A stretch of DNA of 28,067 nt from Flavobacteriales bacterium (GCA_002683775.1 NYTT01000100.1:1-28067); one strand, 5' to 3'. Shown: positions 1-8,238, counted from the first letter of the stretch. Notes: a model not told the origin generated them from the sequence alone. Numbers and translations: made by a program.

Positions 1-839
1 ATAAATTATTTCAAGATTTAAATAAAATAAGCCAAAGACACAAAGCGAAATCAGTTCATCTAGCAAATTTTCCAAAGTCAAATAGCAGTTTGATAGATAA
101 AGATCTCGAACGTAAAATGAATCTAGCCCAAAATATTACAACCCTTACGCTTTCTCTAAGAAAAAAAGAAAAATTACGAGTTAGGCAACCACTGCAAAAA
201 ATAATGATTCCAGTTCTTGATAGTAATACAAAAAATGATATTTTAAGTGTCTCTCAAATTATAAAAAGTGAATTAAATATTAAAGATATTGAATTCTTAG
301 AAAAAGATTCTGCTATTTTACAAAAACATATCAAACCAAATTTTAAAACTCTTGGTCCAAAATTTGGGAAAAACATGAAGTTAATATCTAAAAAAATATC
401 TGAATTTTCAAAAGAAGATATATTAGAAATCGAGAAAAATAATTGTTACCAAATTAATGATGCAATTATGATAAACTTATCAGATGTTGAAATTACTTCT
501 GCTGATATTCCTGGATTTACTGTGGCTAAGAATGATGGGATAACAGTTGCTTTAGATATTACCTTAACAGATGTGCTTAAAGAAGAAGGATTAGCAAGGG
601 AATTTGTAAATAAAATTCAAAGTTTAAGGAAAAATAGTGGATTTGAAGTTACAGATAAAATAAAAATTAAGGTTGAAAAAAATGATTTCATTGCATTAGC
701 TATTAAAAATAATTTCACATATATTTGTGATGAAACATTAGCCGTTCAATTAGATTATAAAGAGTTAAATATTAAAAATTCTCAAAAAATTGAATTGATT
801 GACAATCTAAGTGTAAATGTAAGTTTAGAAAAATACTAA
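1..839 (+). CDS. ileS: Isoleucyl-tRNA synthetase, C-terminal part (5' end outside the window)
   Basis: This is the 3' end of the gene that charges tRNA-Ile. The frame is open from base 3 to the TAA at 837-839, giving 278 visible residues. The reading before base 90 (ending SVHLANFPK) is a normal IleRS segment, so the TTG at 90 is not a start. The visible part is the anticodon-binding helical region (LIDKDLERKMNLAQ) and the C-terminal extension (EGLAREFVNKIQSLRKNSGF). No C-terminal zinc-finger cysteines are seen. That fits the long, eukaryote-like type 2 IleRS common in Bacteroidota, a class often insensitive to mupirocin; this is family knowledge, and the active site is not visible. A DksA-like gene follows after 4 nt and then lspA, so the three are probably co-transcribed. 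Confidence 0.93.
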   Translation, partial: KLFQDLNKISQRHKAKSVHLANFPKSNSSLIDKDLERKMNLAQNITTLTLSLRKKEKLRVRQPLQKIMIPVLDSNTKNDILSVSQIIKSELNIKDIEFLEKDSAILQKHIKPNFKTLGPKFGKNMKLISKKISEFSKEDILEIEKNNCYQINDAIMINLSDVEITSADIPGFTVAKNDGITVALDITLTDVLKEEGLAREFVNKIQSLRKNSGFEVTDKIKIKVEKNDFIALAIKNNFTYICDETLAVQLDYKELNIKNSQKIELIDNLSVNVSLEKY

Positions 840-843
840 TACT

Positions 844-1218
844 ATGACAGAGAAAACCGCATATTCGCCATCAGAACTAGAAGAATTTAGTCAAATTATT
901 CAATCCAAAATTAAAAGTGCTCAAGAAGATCTTTCCATACTTAGAGCCGCGACTGCTAATGATTCAGATAATGGGACAGAAGATACTTCTCCATCATTTA
1001 AAGCTTTTGAAGAAGGTTCTACAACCTTATCAAAAGAAGAAAATGTAAAGCTAGCTGAAAGGCAAGCAAAATTTATTCGTAGTCTACAAAACGCATTAAT
1101 TAGAATTGAAAATAATACCTATGGAATTTGCAGAGATACTGGCAAGTTGATTTCAAAAGAAAGATTAAGATTAGTACCTCATGCAACGCTAAGTATTGAA
1201 GCAAAAAATTCTCAGTAG
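844..1218 (+). CDS. TraR/DksA-family protein with degenerate zinc finger
   Basis: A 124-residue DksA/TraR-type protein. Members bind RNA polymerase through its secondary channel and modulate promoter output, often together with ppGpp. The first two thirds is predicted coiled coil (residues about 8-90, with the acidic stretch NDSDNGTEDTSP near the expected tip). The C-terminal part reads YGICRDTGKLISKERLRLVP followed by a HATLSIEAK tail. That is the DksA finger region, but only one cysteine (in GICRD) is left of the canonical C4 set. Bacteroidota homologues commonly look like this, so it is probably a functional zinc-free variant and not a decayed gene. ATG start, 4 nt after ileS and 5 nt before lspA, in an apparent operon. 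The family is clear, but the precise regulatory role is inferred. Confidence 0.88.
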   Translation: MTEKTAYSPSELEEFSQIIQSKIKSAQEDLSILRAATANDSDNGTEDTSPSFKAFEEGSTTLSKEENVKLAERQAKFIRSLQNALIRIENNTYGICRDTGKLISKERLRLVPHATLSIEAKNSQ

Positions 1219-1223
1219 TTATT

Positions 1224-1808
1224 TTGAAAAAATTATTTACTATATCTTTAGTTATAATAATTTTGGATCAAATTTTAAAAATTTGGGTGAAAACAAATAT
1301 GGTTTTAGGTCAAGATTTTAGGATTTTTGATTGGTTTTTCATCCACTTTACTGAGAATAATGGCATGGCTTTTGGAATGGAGTTTGGAGGTTATACAGGT
1401 AAAGTAATTTTAACTCTTTTTAGAATAATTGTTGTCAGTATTGGTATTAAGTATATTTACGACCTACGTAAAAATTTCTCACAAATAACACTAATTTCCT
1501 TAGGGCTTATTGTAGGAGGAGCAATTGGAAATATTATTGACAGTTCGTTTTATGGTTTAATTTTTAATGAGAGTTATAATAATGTTGCAAGCTTTATGCC
1601 AGAAATGGGTGGCTATGCTCCCCTTCTTCACGGAAAGGTAGTTGACATGTTTTACTTTCCACTTATAAATAGTCATTTTCCAAATTGGATACCATTTTTG
1701 GGTGGAGATCATTATATATTTTTTAGACCTGTTTTTAATATTGCTGACGCTGGAATATCAATTGGCATTTTCCTAATATTAATTTTTTCAAGAAAAGAAT
1801 TTAGCTAA
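1224..1808 (+). CDS. lspA: Lipoprotein signal peptidase (signal peptidase II)
   Basis: An inner-membrane aspartyl protease that cuts signal peptides from prolipoproteins just before the lipid-modified cysteine. 194 residues with four hydrophobic segments. Family motifs in order: ILDQILKIWVK near the N-terminus, TENNGMAFG (residues 43-51), GGAIGNIID (98-106), GKVVDMFYF with catalytic Asp141, and FNIADAGIS with catalytic Asp175. A hydrophilic stretch of about 30 residues between the second and third motifs (107-137) is usual in Bacteroidota LspA. The start is TTG: the next in-frame Met, near residue 26, would remove the first membrane helix. It lies 5 nt after the DksA-like gene. Its last 8 bp overlap the 3' end of the converging sulfotransferase-like gene. 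At least four predicted lipoproteins in this window would be substrates. Confidence 0.95.
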   Translation: MKKLFTISLVIIILDQILKIWVKTNMVLGQDFRIFDWFFIHFTENNGMAFGMEFGGYTGKVILTLFRIIVVSIGIKYIYDLRKNFSQITLISLGLIVGGAIGNIIDSSFYGLIFNESYNNVASFMPEMGGYAPLLHGKVVDMFYFPLINSHFPNWIPFLGGDHYIFFRPVFNIADAGISIGIFLILIFSRKEFS

Positions 1809-2589
1809 GTTTATTAGCATTTTTTATATCTCCAAAAACAGTTCCTTCTCGATCAATCTTATTCTTGTATGACTTAAAATACTTTTGATTTATCCTCATC
1901 AAAAGACTAAGTGATTTAAAGTATATTCTGCTAAATAATGAAATCTCAACATTGCCCCAGAAAATGGGAAATGCATAATTATATTTTCTCATAAATGGTC
2001 CAAAAACAAATATTGCTTTTTTCTTAATATCATCAGTATAATATGCTGTAATATCAATTTTTCTTTTTCCTTTTGTTTTATTCAAAACCTTCAATGGTAA
2101 AGCGTCTTTAATTCCTATTTGCGTAAGAACTTCTAAGTAATCTGTACTAATTGATTCATACCTTATTAAAAAATCACAATATTGAGTTGTTAAACTTGCT
2201 AAATTATCATATGGCTTATTAAAATATTTATTAAAATAGTCCTGAAAAGTAACTGATTTATCATTAATAAAATGAAATTTTTCTCTTTGTTTTCTCGTTA
2301 TGTGACCTCCATTTTCAGTAAAACAATCTGGATTTGTGAAGTTACCTTTTGCATTTGCCTTCATCTTTTCATAATTTGTAATTACTATATCCATAGGATT
2401 TCTAAGAACAGCAAAAACAAAATATCTTTTTTCTTTATCATTCGCACTTTTAAAAAACTCATGATATAAGGAATGTTTTCTCAACCTAGGAATTGCATTA
2501 AACTCTTCATGTAATTGATGATGTATAGCAGATGAGGCAGAAAAGGGTAGCCCAATAAATAAAAATTTATACTGATGACTTATTAGCAT
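1801..2589 (-). CDS. Sulfotransferase-like protein
   Basis: A 262-residue protein with the layout of PAPS-dependent sulfotransferases. Near the N-terminus is a beta strand and loop, YKFLFIGLPFSASSAIHHQL (residues 7-26), where the 5'-phosphosulfate-binding loop is expected. At about residues 60-75 is FAVLRNPMDIVITNY, resembling the 3'-phosphate-binding R-x-P-x-D...Y motif. A DFLIRYESI motif follows near the middle, also typical. The first loop has no lysine and no GT/GS pair of the usual IPKTAGTS form, so activity and donor are uncertain. Such proteins often sulfate cell-surface glycans, but no glycan gene is nearby. The ATG abuts the asd stop codon directly (TAAATG), so it is probably translated from the asd transcript. 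The 3' end overlaps lspA by 8 bp. Confidence 0.65.
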   Translation of the reverse strand: MLISHQYKFLFIGLPFSASSAIHHQLHEEFNAIPRLRKHSLYHEFFKSANDKEKRYFVFAVLRNPMDIVITNYEKMKANAKGNFTNPDCFTENGGHITRKQREKFHFINDKSVTFQDYFNKYFNKPYDNLASLTTQYCDFLIRYESISTDYLEVLTQIGIKDALPLKVLNKTKGKRKIDITAYYTDDIKKKAIFVFGPFMRKYNYAFPIFWGNVEISLFSRIYFKSLSLLMRINQKYFKSYKNKIDREGTVFGDIKNANKLS

Positions 2590-3576
2590 TTAAAATAAAT
2601 TATTATCTAATAAATATTCAGCAATTTGAACTGTATTTGTTGCTGCGCCTTTCCTTAAGTTATCAGCTACAATCCACATATTTAAAGTTTTTTCATTAGT
2701 AAAATCTCGTCTGATCCTACCAACAAAAACCAAATCTTGATTTGTAGTGTTTATTGGCATAGGATATTCATTATTAACAATATCATCCATAACTCTAACT
2801 CCCGACATATTATCTAGTTCTTTTTTAATCTGGTCAATTGTAAACTCTTTAGTAAAAGAAATATTTACGCTCTCTGAATGTCCACGAAATACAGGCACTC
2901 TAACTGCAGTTGCTACCACATTAATATTATCATCTAATATTTTCTTTGTTTCCAATGTAAGTTTCATTTCTTCCTTAGTGTAACCATTGTCAGTAAAATC
3001 ATCACATTGTGGAAGAACATTAGAATAAATCTGATGAGGATAAATGCAATCTATGTTCTGTTCTAGTATTTCATTATTTAGTTGATCAATAGCTTTTTTA
3101 CCTGTACCACTAACAGCTTGGTATGTTGAAACTATTACTCTGTCAATAATTAATTTTTTATGCAGTGGTGCTAATGCCATTACTAGTTGAATTGTAGAGC
3201 AATTAGGACTAGAGATTATCATATCATTCTTACATAAAGTACTTCCGTTTATTTCAGGAACTATCAACTTATAATTCTTATTCATTCTCCAGTAAGAAGA
3301 ATTATCAATGACTTTACAACCTTTTTCAACTAACTTAGGTGCCCATATTTTAGAAATATCACTACCAGCTGAGAAAAGAGCTATGTCTACTTTCTTTTCT
3401 AATAAATCTGATAATGAAATAATTTTATAATTTTTGTTTTTAAATTTTATCAATTTGCCGCAAGATTTCCGTGAAGCAACAGGGATAAGATCTGTAACAT
3501 GAAAATTTCTTTCATTTAATACTTCTAACATTTCTCTTCCGACCATGCCAGTAATACCAATAATTGCTAATTTCAT
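2590..3576 (-). CDS. asd: Aspartate-semialdehyde dehydrogenase
   Basis: Reduces aspartyl-4-phosphate to aspartate semialdehyde with NADPH, the branch point to lysine/diaminopimelate, threonine and methionine. 328 residues, the usual length. The N-terminal dinucleotide fold starts IIGITGMVGREML (residues 5-17). The catalytic cysteine is Cys126 in SSPNCSTIQ. The substrate region TYQAVSGTGKKA starts at 151. The RGHSESV motif carries the conserved His233. All expected landmarks are present. A Bacteroidota -7 box lies 17 nt upstream (see 3594-3601). The downstream sulfotransferase-like gene begins immediately after the stop codon, so the two probably share an mRNA with no metabolic link. Confidence 0.96.
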   Translation of the reverse strand: MKLAIIGITGMVGREMLEVLNERNFHVTDLIPVASRKSCGKLIKFKNKNYKIISLSDLLEKKVDIALFSAGSDISKIWAPKLVEKGCKVIDNSSYWRMNKNYKLIVPEINGSTLCKNDMIISSPNCSTIQLVMALAPLHKKLIIDRVIVSTYQAVSGTGKKAIDQLNNEILEQNIDCIYPHQIYSNVLPQCDDFTDNGYTKEEMKLTLETKKILDDNINVVATAVRVPVFRGHSESVNISFTKEFTIDQIKKELDNMSGVRVMDDIVNNEYPMPINTTNQDLVFVGRIRRDFTNEKTLNMWIVADNLRKGAATNTVQIAEYLLDNNLF

Positions 3577-3721
3577 AAATTAAATTAAAATGTCAAAAGT
3601 AGTATATTTACATGCCTTAAAAAAGAGTTTATTATAATTATATTTATTCTTTCATAAAAAGTCGTTTTAATTATTTTTTTAACTAAATGTCGAAAAAAAT
3701 ATGAATAATTTATAACTTAAA
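3577..3721. other. Divergent asd/uvrC intergenic region
   Basis: This 145-bp very AT-rich gap is the longest gene-free stretch in the window and must hold promoters for both asd and uvrC. The asd side has one exact TAnnTTTG box. On the uvrC side I see only 7-of-8 matches ending in A (3603-3610 and 3639-3646), which mean little in sequence this AT-rich. No hairpin, tRNA or small ORF is apparent. Confidence 0.6.
3594..3601 (-). promoter_or_regulatory. Candidate asd promoter, -7 box TACTTTTG
   Basis: Read on the minus strand this is an exact match to the Bacteroidota primary-sigma -7 consensus TAnnTTTG. It ends 17 nt before the asd ATG, which predicts a short leader of about 12 nt. No clear TTG -33 element is seen at the usual distance, so the call rests on the -7 box and its position. 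Confidence 0.45.
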
Positions 3722-5506
3722 ATGGGAATCTCAAATCACATAGACGAAATTTTAAAAACTCTTCCTGATGAACCTGGAGTATACCAATATTTTGATAAAA
3801 ATAATACGATTCTATATGTTGGAAAAGCAAAATTTCTTAAGAAAAGAGTTAGATCATATTTTACAAAAAAACAAGTAAATATTAAAACAAAAATTCTTGT
3901 TGAAAAAATTTATGATATAAAATATATTGTTGTTTCTACTGAAATGGATGCACTTTTATTAGAAAACAACTTAATAAAAAAATATAAACCAAGATATAAT
4001 GTTTTACTTAAGGATGACAAAACATATCCATGGATTTGCATTAAAAATGAGCCATTTCCAAGAATTTTTCAAACTCGTAAAGTGTTTAAAGACGGATCTG
4101 AATATTTTGGGCCGTATGCATCTACATATTTAGTAAAGATAATATTAGACTTCTTTAGACAGCTCTATCCTCTTAGAAATTGCAATCTTAATTTAAGTGA
4201 AAAAAATATTCAAAATAATAAGTTTAAAGTTTGTTTAGAGTATCATATAAAAAACTGCTTAGGACCTTGTATCGGTAAACAAAACAATATTAATTATCTA
4301 GAGTCCATTAATCAGATAAGAAAAATAATTTCTGGAGATATTAAGTCGGTGATAAAACACTTGAAAGAAGAAATGAATAATTTTTCCAATAATTTAGATT
4401 TTGAAAATGCAAATAGCACAAAAGAAAAATTGATTCTCTTAAAGAATTATCAGTCAAAATCAACAATCGTAAACCCTAAAATAAATAATGTTGATGTATT
4501 TTCACTCGTAACAGATGAAAATGCTGCATTTGTTAATTTTCTTAAAGTTAATTCAGGCGCAATTATTCAGTCGTATACATTAGAAATCAATAAACAACTT
4601 GACGAAACTGAGGAAAAGTTATTGTCATTGGCTATTATAGAAATTAGACAAAAATTTAATAGCACTTCAAAAGATATATATTGTTCTCATTTTTTAAATG
4701 AAAATATCGATGAAGTTAATATAGAAGTACCAAAGATTGGCGATAAAAAAAAGCTAATAGAGCTTGGTATGAGAAATGCAAAGTATATGCTTTTAGAAAA
4801 AAGAAAATCTAAGATAAATAATATTAACCGGGCTAATAATAATCGTATTCTTACACGATTACAAAAAGATCTTAAACTACAGCGCCTTCCGAAACATATT
4901 GAGTGTTTTGATAACTCTAACTTTCAGGGTAATTTTCCTGTAGCAGCTTGTGTTGTTTTTAAAAATGCACGAGCTTGTAAAAAAGAATATCGACATTATA
5001 ATATTAAAACTGTTCTAGGCCCAGATGATTATGCAAGTATGGAAGAAGTAGTTTTCAGAAGATATTCTCGAATTTTAGAAGAAAAAGGTGAATTGCCACA
5101 ACTTATAGTAATAGATGGGGGGAAGGGTCAGTTAAGTTCAGCAATGAAAAGCATTAACAAACTTAATTTAACAACAAAAATTACTGTAATAGGAATTGCA
5201 AAACGCTTAGAAGAAATCTTCTTAGCAGATGATAATGTTCCTATTTACTTAGATAAAAGATCTGAAAGTTTAAAATTGATTCAACAATTAAGAGACGAAG
5301 CACATAGATTTGGAATAACTCACCATAGAAACAAAAGAAGTAAAAATGCTCTAGGAACATCACTTGACAAAATAAAAGGAATTGGGCCAAAAACAATTGA
5401 ATTGCTTATTACGAAATTTGGTTCTGTAAAAAAAGTGAAAGAAGCTGATAAAACTGATTTAATAAAATTGATTGGTATTAAAAAAACCAATAAAATCTTT
5501 GAATAA
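3722..5506 (+). CDS. uvrC: UvrABC nucleotide excision repair endonuclease, subunit C
   Basis: Makes the two incisions around a lesion in the UvrB-DNA complex. 594 residues, full length. Domains in order: GIY-YIG nuclease at the N-terminus (EPGVYQYF then LYVGKAKFLKKRVRSYF, about residues 17-50); a cysteine-bearing linker (NCNLNL, CLEYHIKNCLGPCIGK, about 155-185); the UvrB-binding UVR helix (about 200-235, DFENANSTKEKL); the RNase H-like 5' nuclease core (HIECFDNSNFQG, IVIDGGKGQLSSAM, RDEAHRFGITHHR); and a C-terminal helix-hairpin-helix pair (LDKIKGIGPKT and LIKLIGIKK). All catalytic regions look intact. It stands alone on the plus strand, with no Shine-Dalgarno sequence before the ATG. Confidence 0.97.
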   Translation: MGISNHIDEILKTLPDEPGVYQYFDKNNTILYVGKAKFLKKRVRSYFTKKQVNIKTKILVEKIYDIKYIVVSTEMDALLLENNLIKKYKPRYNVLLKDDKTYPWICIKNEPFPRIFQTRKVFKDGSEYFGPYASTYLVKIILDFFRQLYPLRNCNLNLSEKNIQNNKFKVCLEYHIKNCLGPCIGKQNNINYLESINQIRKIISGDIKSVIKHLKEEMNNFSNNLDFENANSTKEKLILLKNYQSKSTIVNPKINNVDVFSLVTDENAAFVNFLKVNSGAIIQSYTLEINKQLDETEEKLLSLAIIEIRQKFNSTSKDIYCSHFLNENIDEVNIEVPKIGDKKKLIELGMRNAKYMLLEKRKSKINNINRANNNRILTRLQKDLKLQRLPKHIECFDNSNFQGNFPVAACVVFKNARACKKEYRHYNIKTVLGPDDYASMEEVVFRRYSRILEEKGELPQLIVIDGGKGQLSSAMKSINKLNLTTKITVIGIAKRLEEIFLADDNVPIYLDKRSESLKLIQQLRDEAHRFGITHHRNKRSKNALGTSLDKIKGIGPKTIELLITKFGSVKKVKEADKTDLIKLIGIKKTNKIFE

Positions 5507-5524
5507 TAGTTAATTTAATTTAGG

Positions 5525-5532
5525 TAGATTTG
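5525..5532 (+). promoter_or_regulatory. Candidate promoter for the TPR-SCO pair, -7 box TAGATTTG
   Basis: Exact TAnnTTTG match in the 53-bp gap after uvrC, 27 nt before the ATG at 5560. A TTTG at 5498-5501, inside the last codons of uvrC, lies 23 nt upstream and could be the -33 element. This would start a two-gene transcript. Confidence 0.5.
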
Positions 5533-5559
5533 CTTAAAAATCACTTTTAAAATATTATT

Positions 5560-7236
5560 ATGAAAAAAATATCAATAAATCTTTTTGCATTATCTTTATT
5601 AGTATTATTCTCATGTCAACAATCAACAAATAAAAAATTAGACTCTATAGATATATTAAGGGGAGAATTATTGCTTTGTGGAACTGAACAATTTGGTGAT
5701 GTAAGTTTTTCGTTAGATTGTCATTATGAATCAAGAGAAGCCTTTGACTTAGCTCTCTCTTTACTTCATTCATTTGAATATAAAGAAGCTGAAAAAGCAT
5801 TTGTAAAAGTAGCTGATATGGACCCAGAATGTGCCATGGCATATTGGGGTATCGCAATGAGTAGTTACCATTCTCTTTGGGGTCCTCCAAGTATAGAGGT
5901 TTTAGAAAAAGGTTCAAAACTTATTGAAATAGCACAATCTTTGGATAAAACAGAGACTGCAGAAGATTACATTAATGCTGCAGAGGTGATTTACACAAAT
6001 TGGGATTCGCTAAGTCATACAGCAAGAGAGGCACTTCATGCAAAAAAAATGAAGGAATTATACATGAAAAATACAGATGATAATGAAGCAGCTGTTTTTT
6101 ATGCATTGTCTCTTATTTCTACTGCAAATCCAATGGACACAACATATAAAAACCAGAAAAAAGCTGGTGCTCTTTTAGAAAAACTATTCAAGAAAAATCC
6201 AAATCATCCTGGAATAGCTCATTATATTATTCATGCGTATGATTATCCAAAGATTGCTCATTTAGCTTTAGAAAGTGCAAGAAGGTATGCTGAAATAGCT
6301 CCCTCCTCATCTCACGCACAACATATGCCATCACACATATTTACTCGACTTGGATTATGGGAAGAAGCAATTAATTCAGATTTAAATTCTGCATCATCTG
6401 CAGTGTGTTATCAAGAAAATAATGATCCAGATCTACATACATTGTATGAAATTCATGCAATAGCCTATTTAGTATATGCTAATTTACAAATTGGTAATAA
6501 TAAGATAGCAAATGAACAATATGAACATATTAAAACATTTAAGAAAACAGATATTAATGATGGGACAACTTATCCTGTAGCTGCGATACCTAGTAGAATA
6601 GCATTAGAAAACAAGGATTGGGTAAAAGCGTCTAAGTTACAATTTTTGTCAAATTTTGATTTCCCATGGCAAGACTTTCCCTGGCAAAAAGCTATTATAC
6701 ACTTCTCAAGATCATTGGGGTATTCAAATTTAGGTGATATAGAATCTGCTTCTATTGAATTAGATTCACTTAAAAGTCTTCGAGAAGATTTACTTTTACT
6801 AAATAGCAATTTAGGAGATTATAAGGCGCAACAAGTTAATATTCAAATTCACTCAGCAGATGCTTGGATTCAACTAGCAAAAAGAGATAATATTAAAGCC
6901 TTAAAACTAATGAAGCTAGCCGCTAAAATGGAAAATGAAACATCTAAACATCCAGTTACTCCAGGTGAAATTTTACCAGCTGATGAGCTTTTAGGGGACA
7001 TGCTTTTAACATTAAATAAAAGTGAAGAAGCATTACGGATTTATGAAAATGGTTTAAATACACATCCTAATAGATTTAATGGTATTTACGGCGCAGCTTC
7101 TGCGGCAAGAGATTCTGGCAATAAAGAGAAAGCAATATTATATTTTAATCAATTAATAGAGCTGTGTAAAAATTCAAATAGTGATAGGCCAGAACTTATT
7201 GATGCAAAATTATTTATAGCTTCTAATCCAACATAA
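5560..7236 (+). CDS. TPR-repeat lipoprotein of unknown function
   Basis: A 558-residue predicted lipoprotein. A short signal peptide ends in the lipobox LFSC with the lipidated Cys19. The rest is predicted helical with tetratricopeptide-like repeats. The first is clear at about residues 60-110: EYKEAEKAFVKVADMDPECA followed by MAYWGIAMS. A middle segment carries HPGIAHYIIHAYDYP and SSHAQHMPSHIFTRLGLWEE, and more repeats lie near the C-terminus (KSEEALRIYENGLNTHPNRF). This His/Trp-rich TPR type occurs in many Bacteroidota and Proteobacteria, and I know of no established function. A SCO-family gene begins 3 nt after its stop, so the two are probably co-transcribed. A scaffold role in metal or protein handling would be inference only. 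Confidence 0.8.
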   Translation: MKKISINLFALSLLVLFSCQQSTNKKLDSIDILRGELLLCGTEQFGDVSFSLDCHYESREAFDLALSLLHSFEYKEAEKAFVKVADMDPECAMAYWGIAMSSYHSLWGPPSIEVLEKGSKLIEIAQSLDKTETAEDYINAAEVIYTNWDSLSHTAREALHAKKMKELYMKNTDDNEAAVFYALSLISTANPMDTTYKNQKKAGALLEKLFKKNPNHPGIAHYIIHAYDYPKIAHLALESARRYAEIAPSSSHAQHMPSHIFTRLGLWEEAINSDLNSASSAVCYQENNDPDLHTLYEIHAIAYLVYANLQIGNNKIANEQYEHIKTFKKTDINDGTTYPVAAIPSRIALENKDWVKASKLQFLSNFDFPWQDFPWQKAIIHFSRSLGYSNLGDIESASIELDSLKSLREDLLLLNSNLGDYKAQQVNIQIHSADAWIQLAKRDNIKALKLMKLAAKMENETSKHPVTPGEILPADELLGDMLLTLNKSEEALRIYENGLNTHPNRFNGIYGAASAARDSGNKEKAILYFNQLIELCKNSNSDRPELIDAKLFIASNPT

Positions 7237-7239
7237 GAT

Positions 7240-7867
7240 ATGAAGTTTTATTATTTTGTATTTTTTTTACTCCTTTCTTGTGTTGAATCTTCAAATATAG
7301 ATTTGCCAATAATTGGTCCTTCAGATTTTAAAGATGAATTAGTTGATAATAAAGTGAATAAAGAGCAATCTCACTTTGTTTCAGATTTTGAGTTAATCAA
7401 CCAAAATGGAGATACAATTACAAATAAAGATTATGAAGACAAAATTTATGTTGTAGACTTCTTCTTTACAAGATGTGGTAGCATTTGCCCTATAATGACG
7501 AATAACATGAAGAAAATCCAAGATAAATTTCTTGAAAATGATAATCTTATGTTGTTATCAATTTCTGTTACTCCAAATATCGACAATGTTGCAACGTTAA
7601 AAAAATATGCTAAAAGTAAAGGTGTTATTAATTCTAAATGGAATATCGCAACAGGAAATAAAAAACATATCTATGAATTAGCTCGCAAGAGTTATTTCGC
7701 CGTTTTTAAAAAGGGAGATGGTGGGCTACAAGATTTCATTCATACTCCAAATTTTATTTTAATTGATAAAAAAAAAACAAATACGTGGAATCTATGATGG
7801 TACAGATGATACAGAAATAAAAAGAGTAATTAAAGATATTAAAACTCTACAAATAAAAAAAAGTTAA
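7240..7867 (+). CDS. SCO1/SenC-family lipoprotein, frame broken at an A10 run
   Basis: A thioredoxin-fold copper-binding or thiol-redox protein of the SCO family, which helps assemble the CuA site of cytochrome oxidase. Lipobox LLSC gives lipidated Cys14. The metal/redox motif CGSIC holds Cys79 and Cys83, and the conserved histidine is His168 in IHTPNF. Read straight, the frame stops at TGA 7795-7797 (185 residues) after the foreign tail TNTWNL. If one A is dropped from the ten A at 7768-7777, the frame continues QIRGIYDGTDDTEIKRVIKD and ends at TAA 7865-7867, giving 208 residues with a normal SCO C-terminus. This could be an assembly error, real damage, or slippage on poly(A). All metal ligands lie before the break. 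Follows the TPR gene by 3 nt. Confidence 0.82.
7768..7777 (+). repeat. A10 homopolymer at the SCO frameshift
   Basis: Ten consecutive A within codons for Asp-Lys-Lys-Lys. It is the longest A run I noticed inside a coding region here; gldH contains nine in the coding sense and stays in frame. Nine A, or eleven read with a +2 slip, would restore the SCO reading frame. Confidence 0.9.
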
Positions 7868-7869
7868 AT

Positions 7870-8217
7870 TTAAACAGTTTCCCCCTTGTAATCTGTAATA
7901 CCTCCAGATAAATTAATTACATTTTTAAAACCTAGCATATTTAATTGCATTTGTGCTCTAGCAGATCTACCTCCTAATTTACATTTAGTAATTATCGGTA
8001 CTGATTTGTAATCATCTATCTGATTAACTTTGTTAAAAAAATCTGATAATGGAATTAAATAATCAACTCCAACAATTTTTTTTTCATTGTATTCATATTC
8101 TTCTCTCACATCAACAAGTAAGAAATTTGTTTTTTCACTTTTTCTTTCAGATAAGAGAAATTCTAACTCTTTACCGTTTATCTCCTTTTTAGCTAATAAA
8201 TTTTCTGTATTATACAT
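7870..8217 (-). CDS. Single-domain rhodanese-like protein
   Basis: 115 residues forming one rhodanese domain, a fold that carries persulfide sulfur on a cysteine. The N-terminal landmark LLVDVREEYEY (residues 33-43) and the active-site loop ITKCKLGGRSARAQ with Cys79 are both present, followed by the usual C-terminal NVINLSGGI. The six-residue loop beginning at Cys79 (CKLGGR) suits a sulfurtransferase and not a Cdc25-type phosphatase. The ATG lies 21 nt after the lysS stop on the same strand, so it is probably co-transcribed with lysS. Its 3' end faces the SCO gene, only 2 bp away if the SCO frame is restored. The sulfur acceptor cannot be told from the sequence. Confidence 0.88.
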   Translation of the reverse strand: MYNTENLLAKKEINGKELEFLLSERKSEKTNFLLVDVREEYEYNEKKIVGVDYLIPLSDFFNKVNQIDDYKSVPIITKCKLGGRSARAQMQLNMLGFKNVINLSGGITDYKGETV

Positions 8218-8238
8218 ATATATTTATTTAAAATTATA

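Noticed and set aside
90..92. TTG at 90 as the start of a 249-residue gene
   Set aside because: The same frame is open to the window edge and the upstream residues match IleRS, so this is an internal codon of a truncated ileS.
3603..3646. TATATTTA boxes as uvrC promoters
   Set aside because: Only 7 of 8 positions match, in very AT-rich DNA, at 75 or more nt from the ATG and without a -33 element; chance matches are likely.
5645..5917. A 90-codon open frame on the minus strand inside the TPR gene
   Set aside because: It lies wholly antisense to a well-supported gene, has no recognisable motif, and such frames are common opposite coding sequence.
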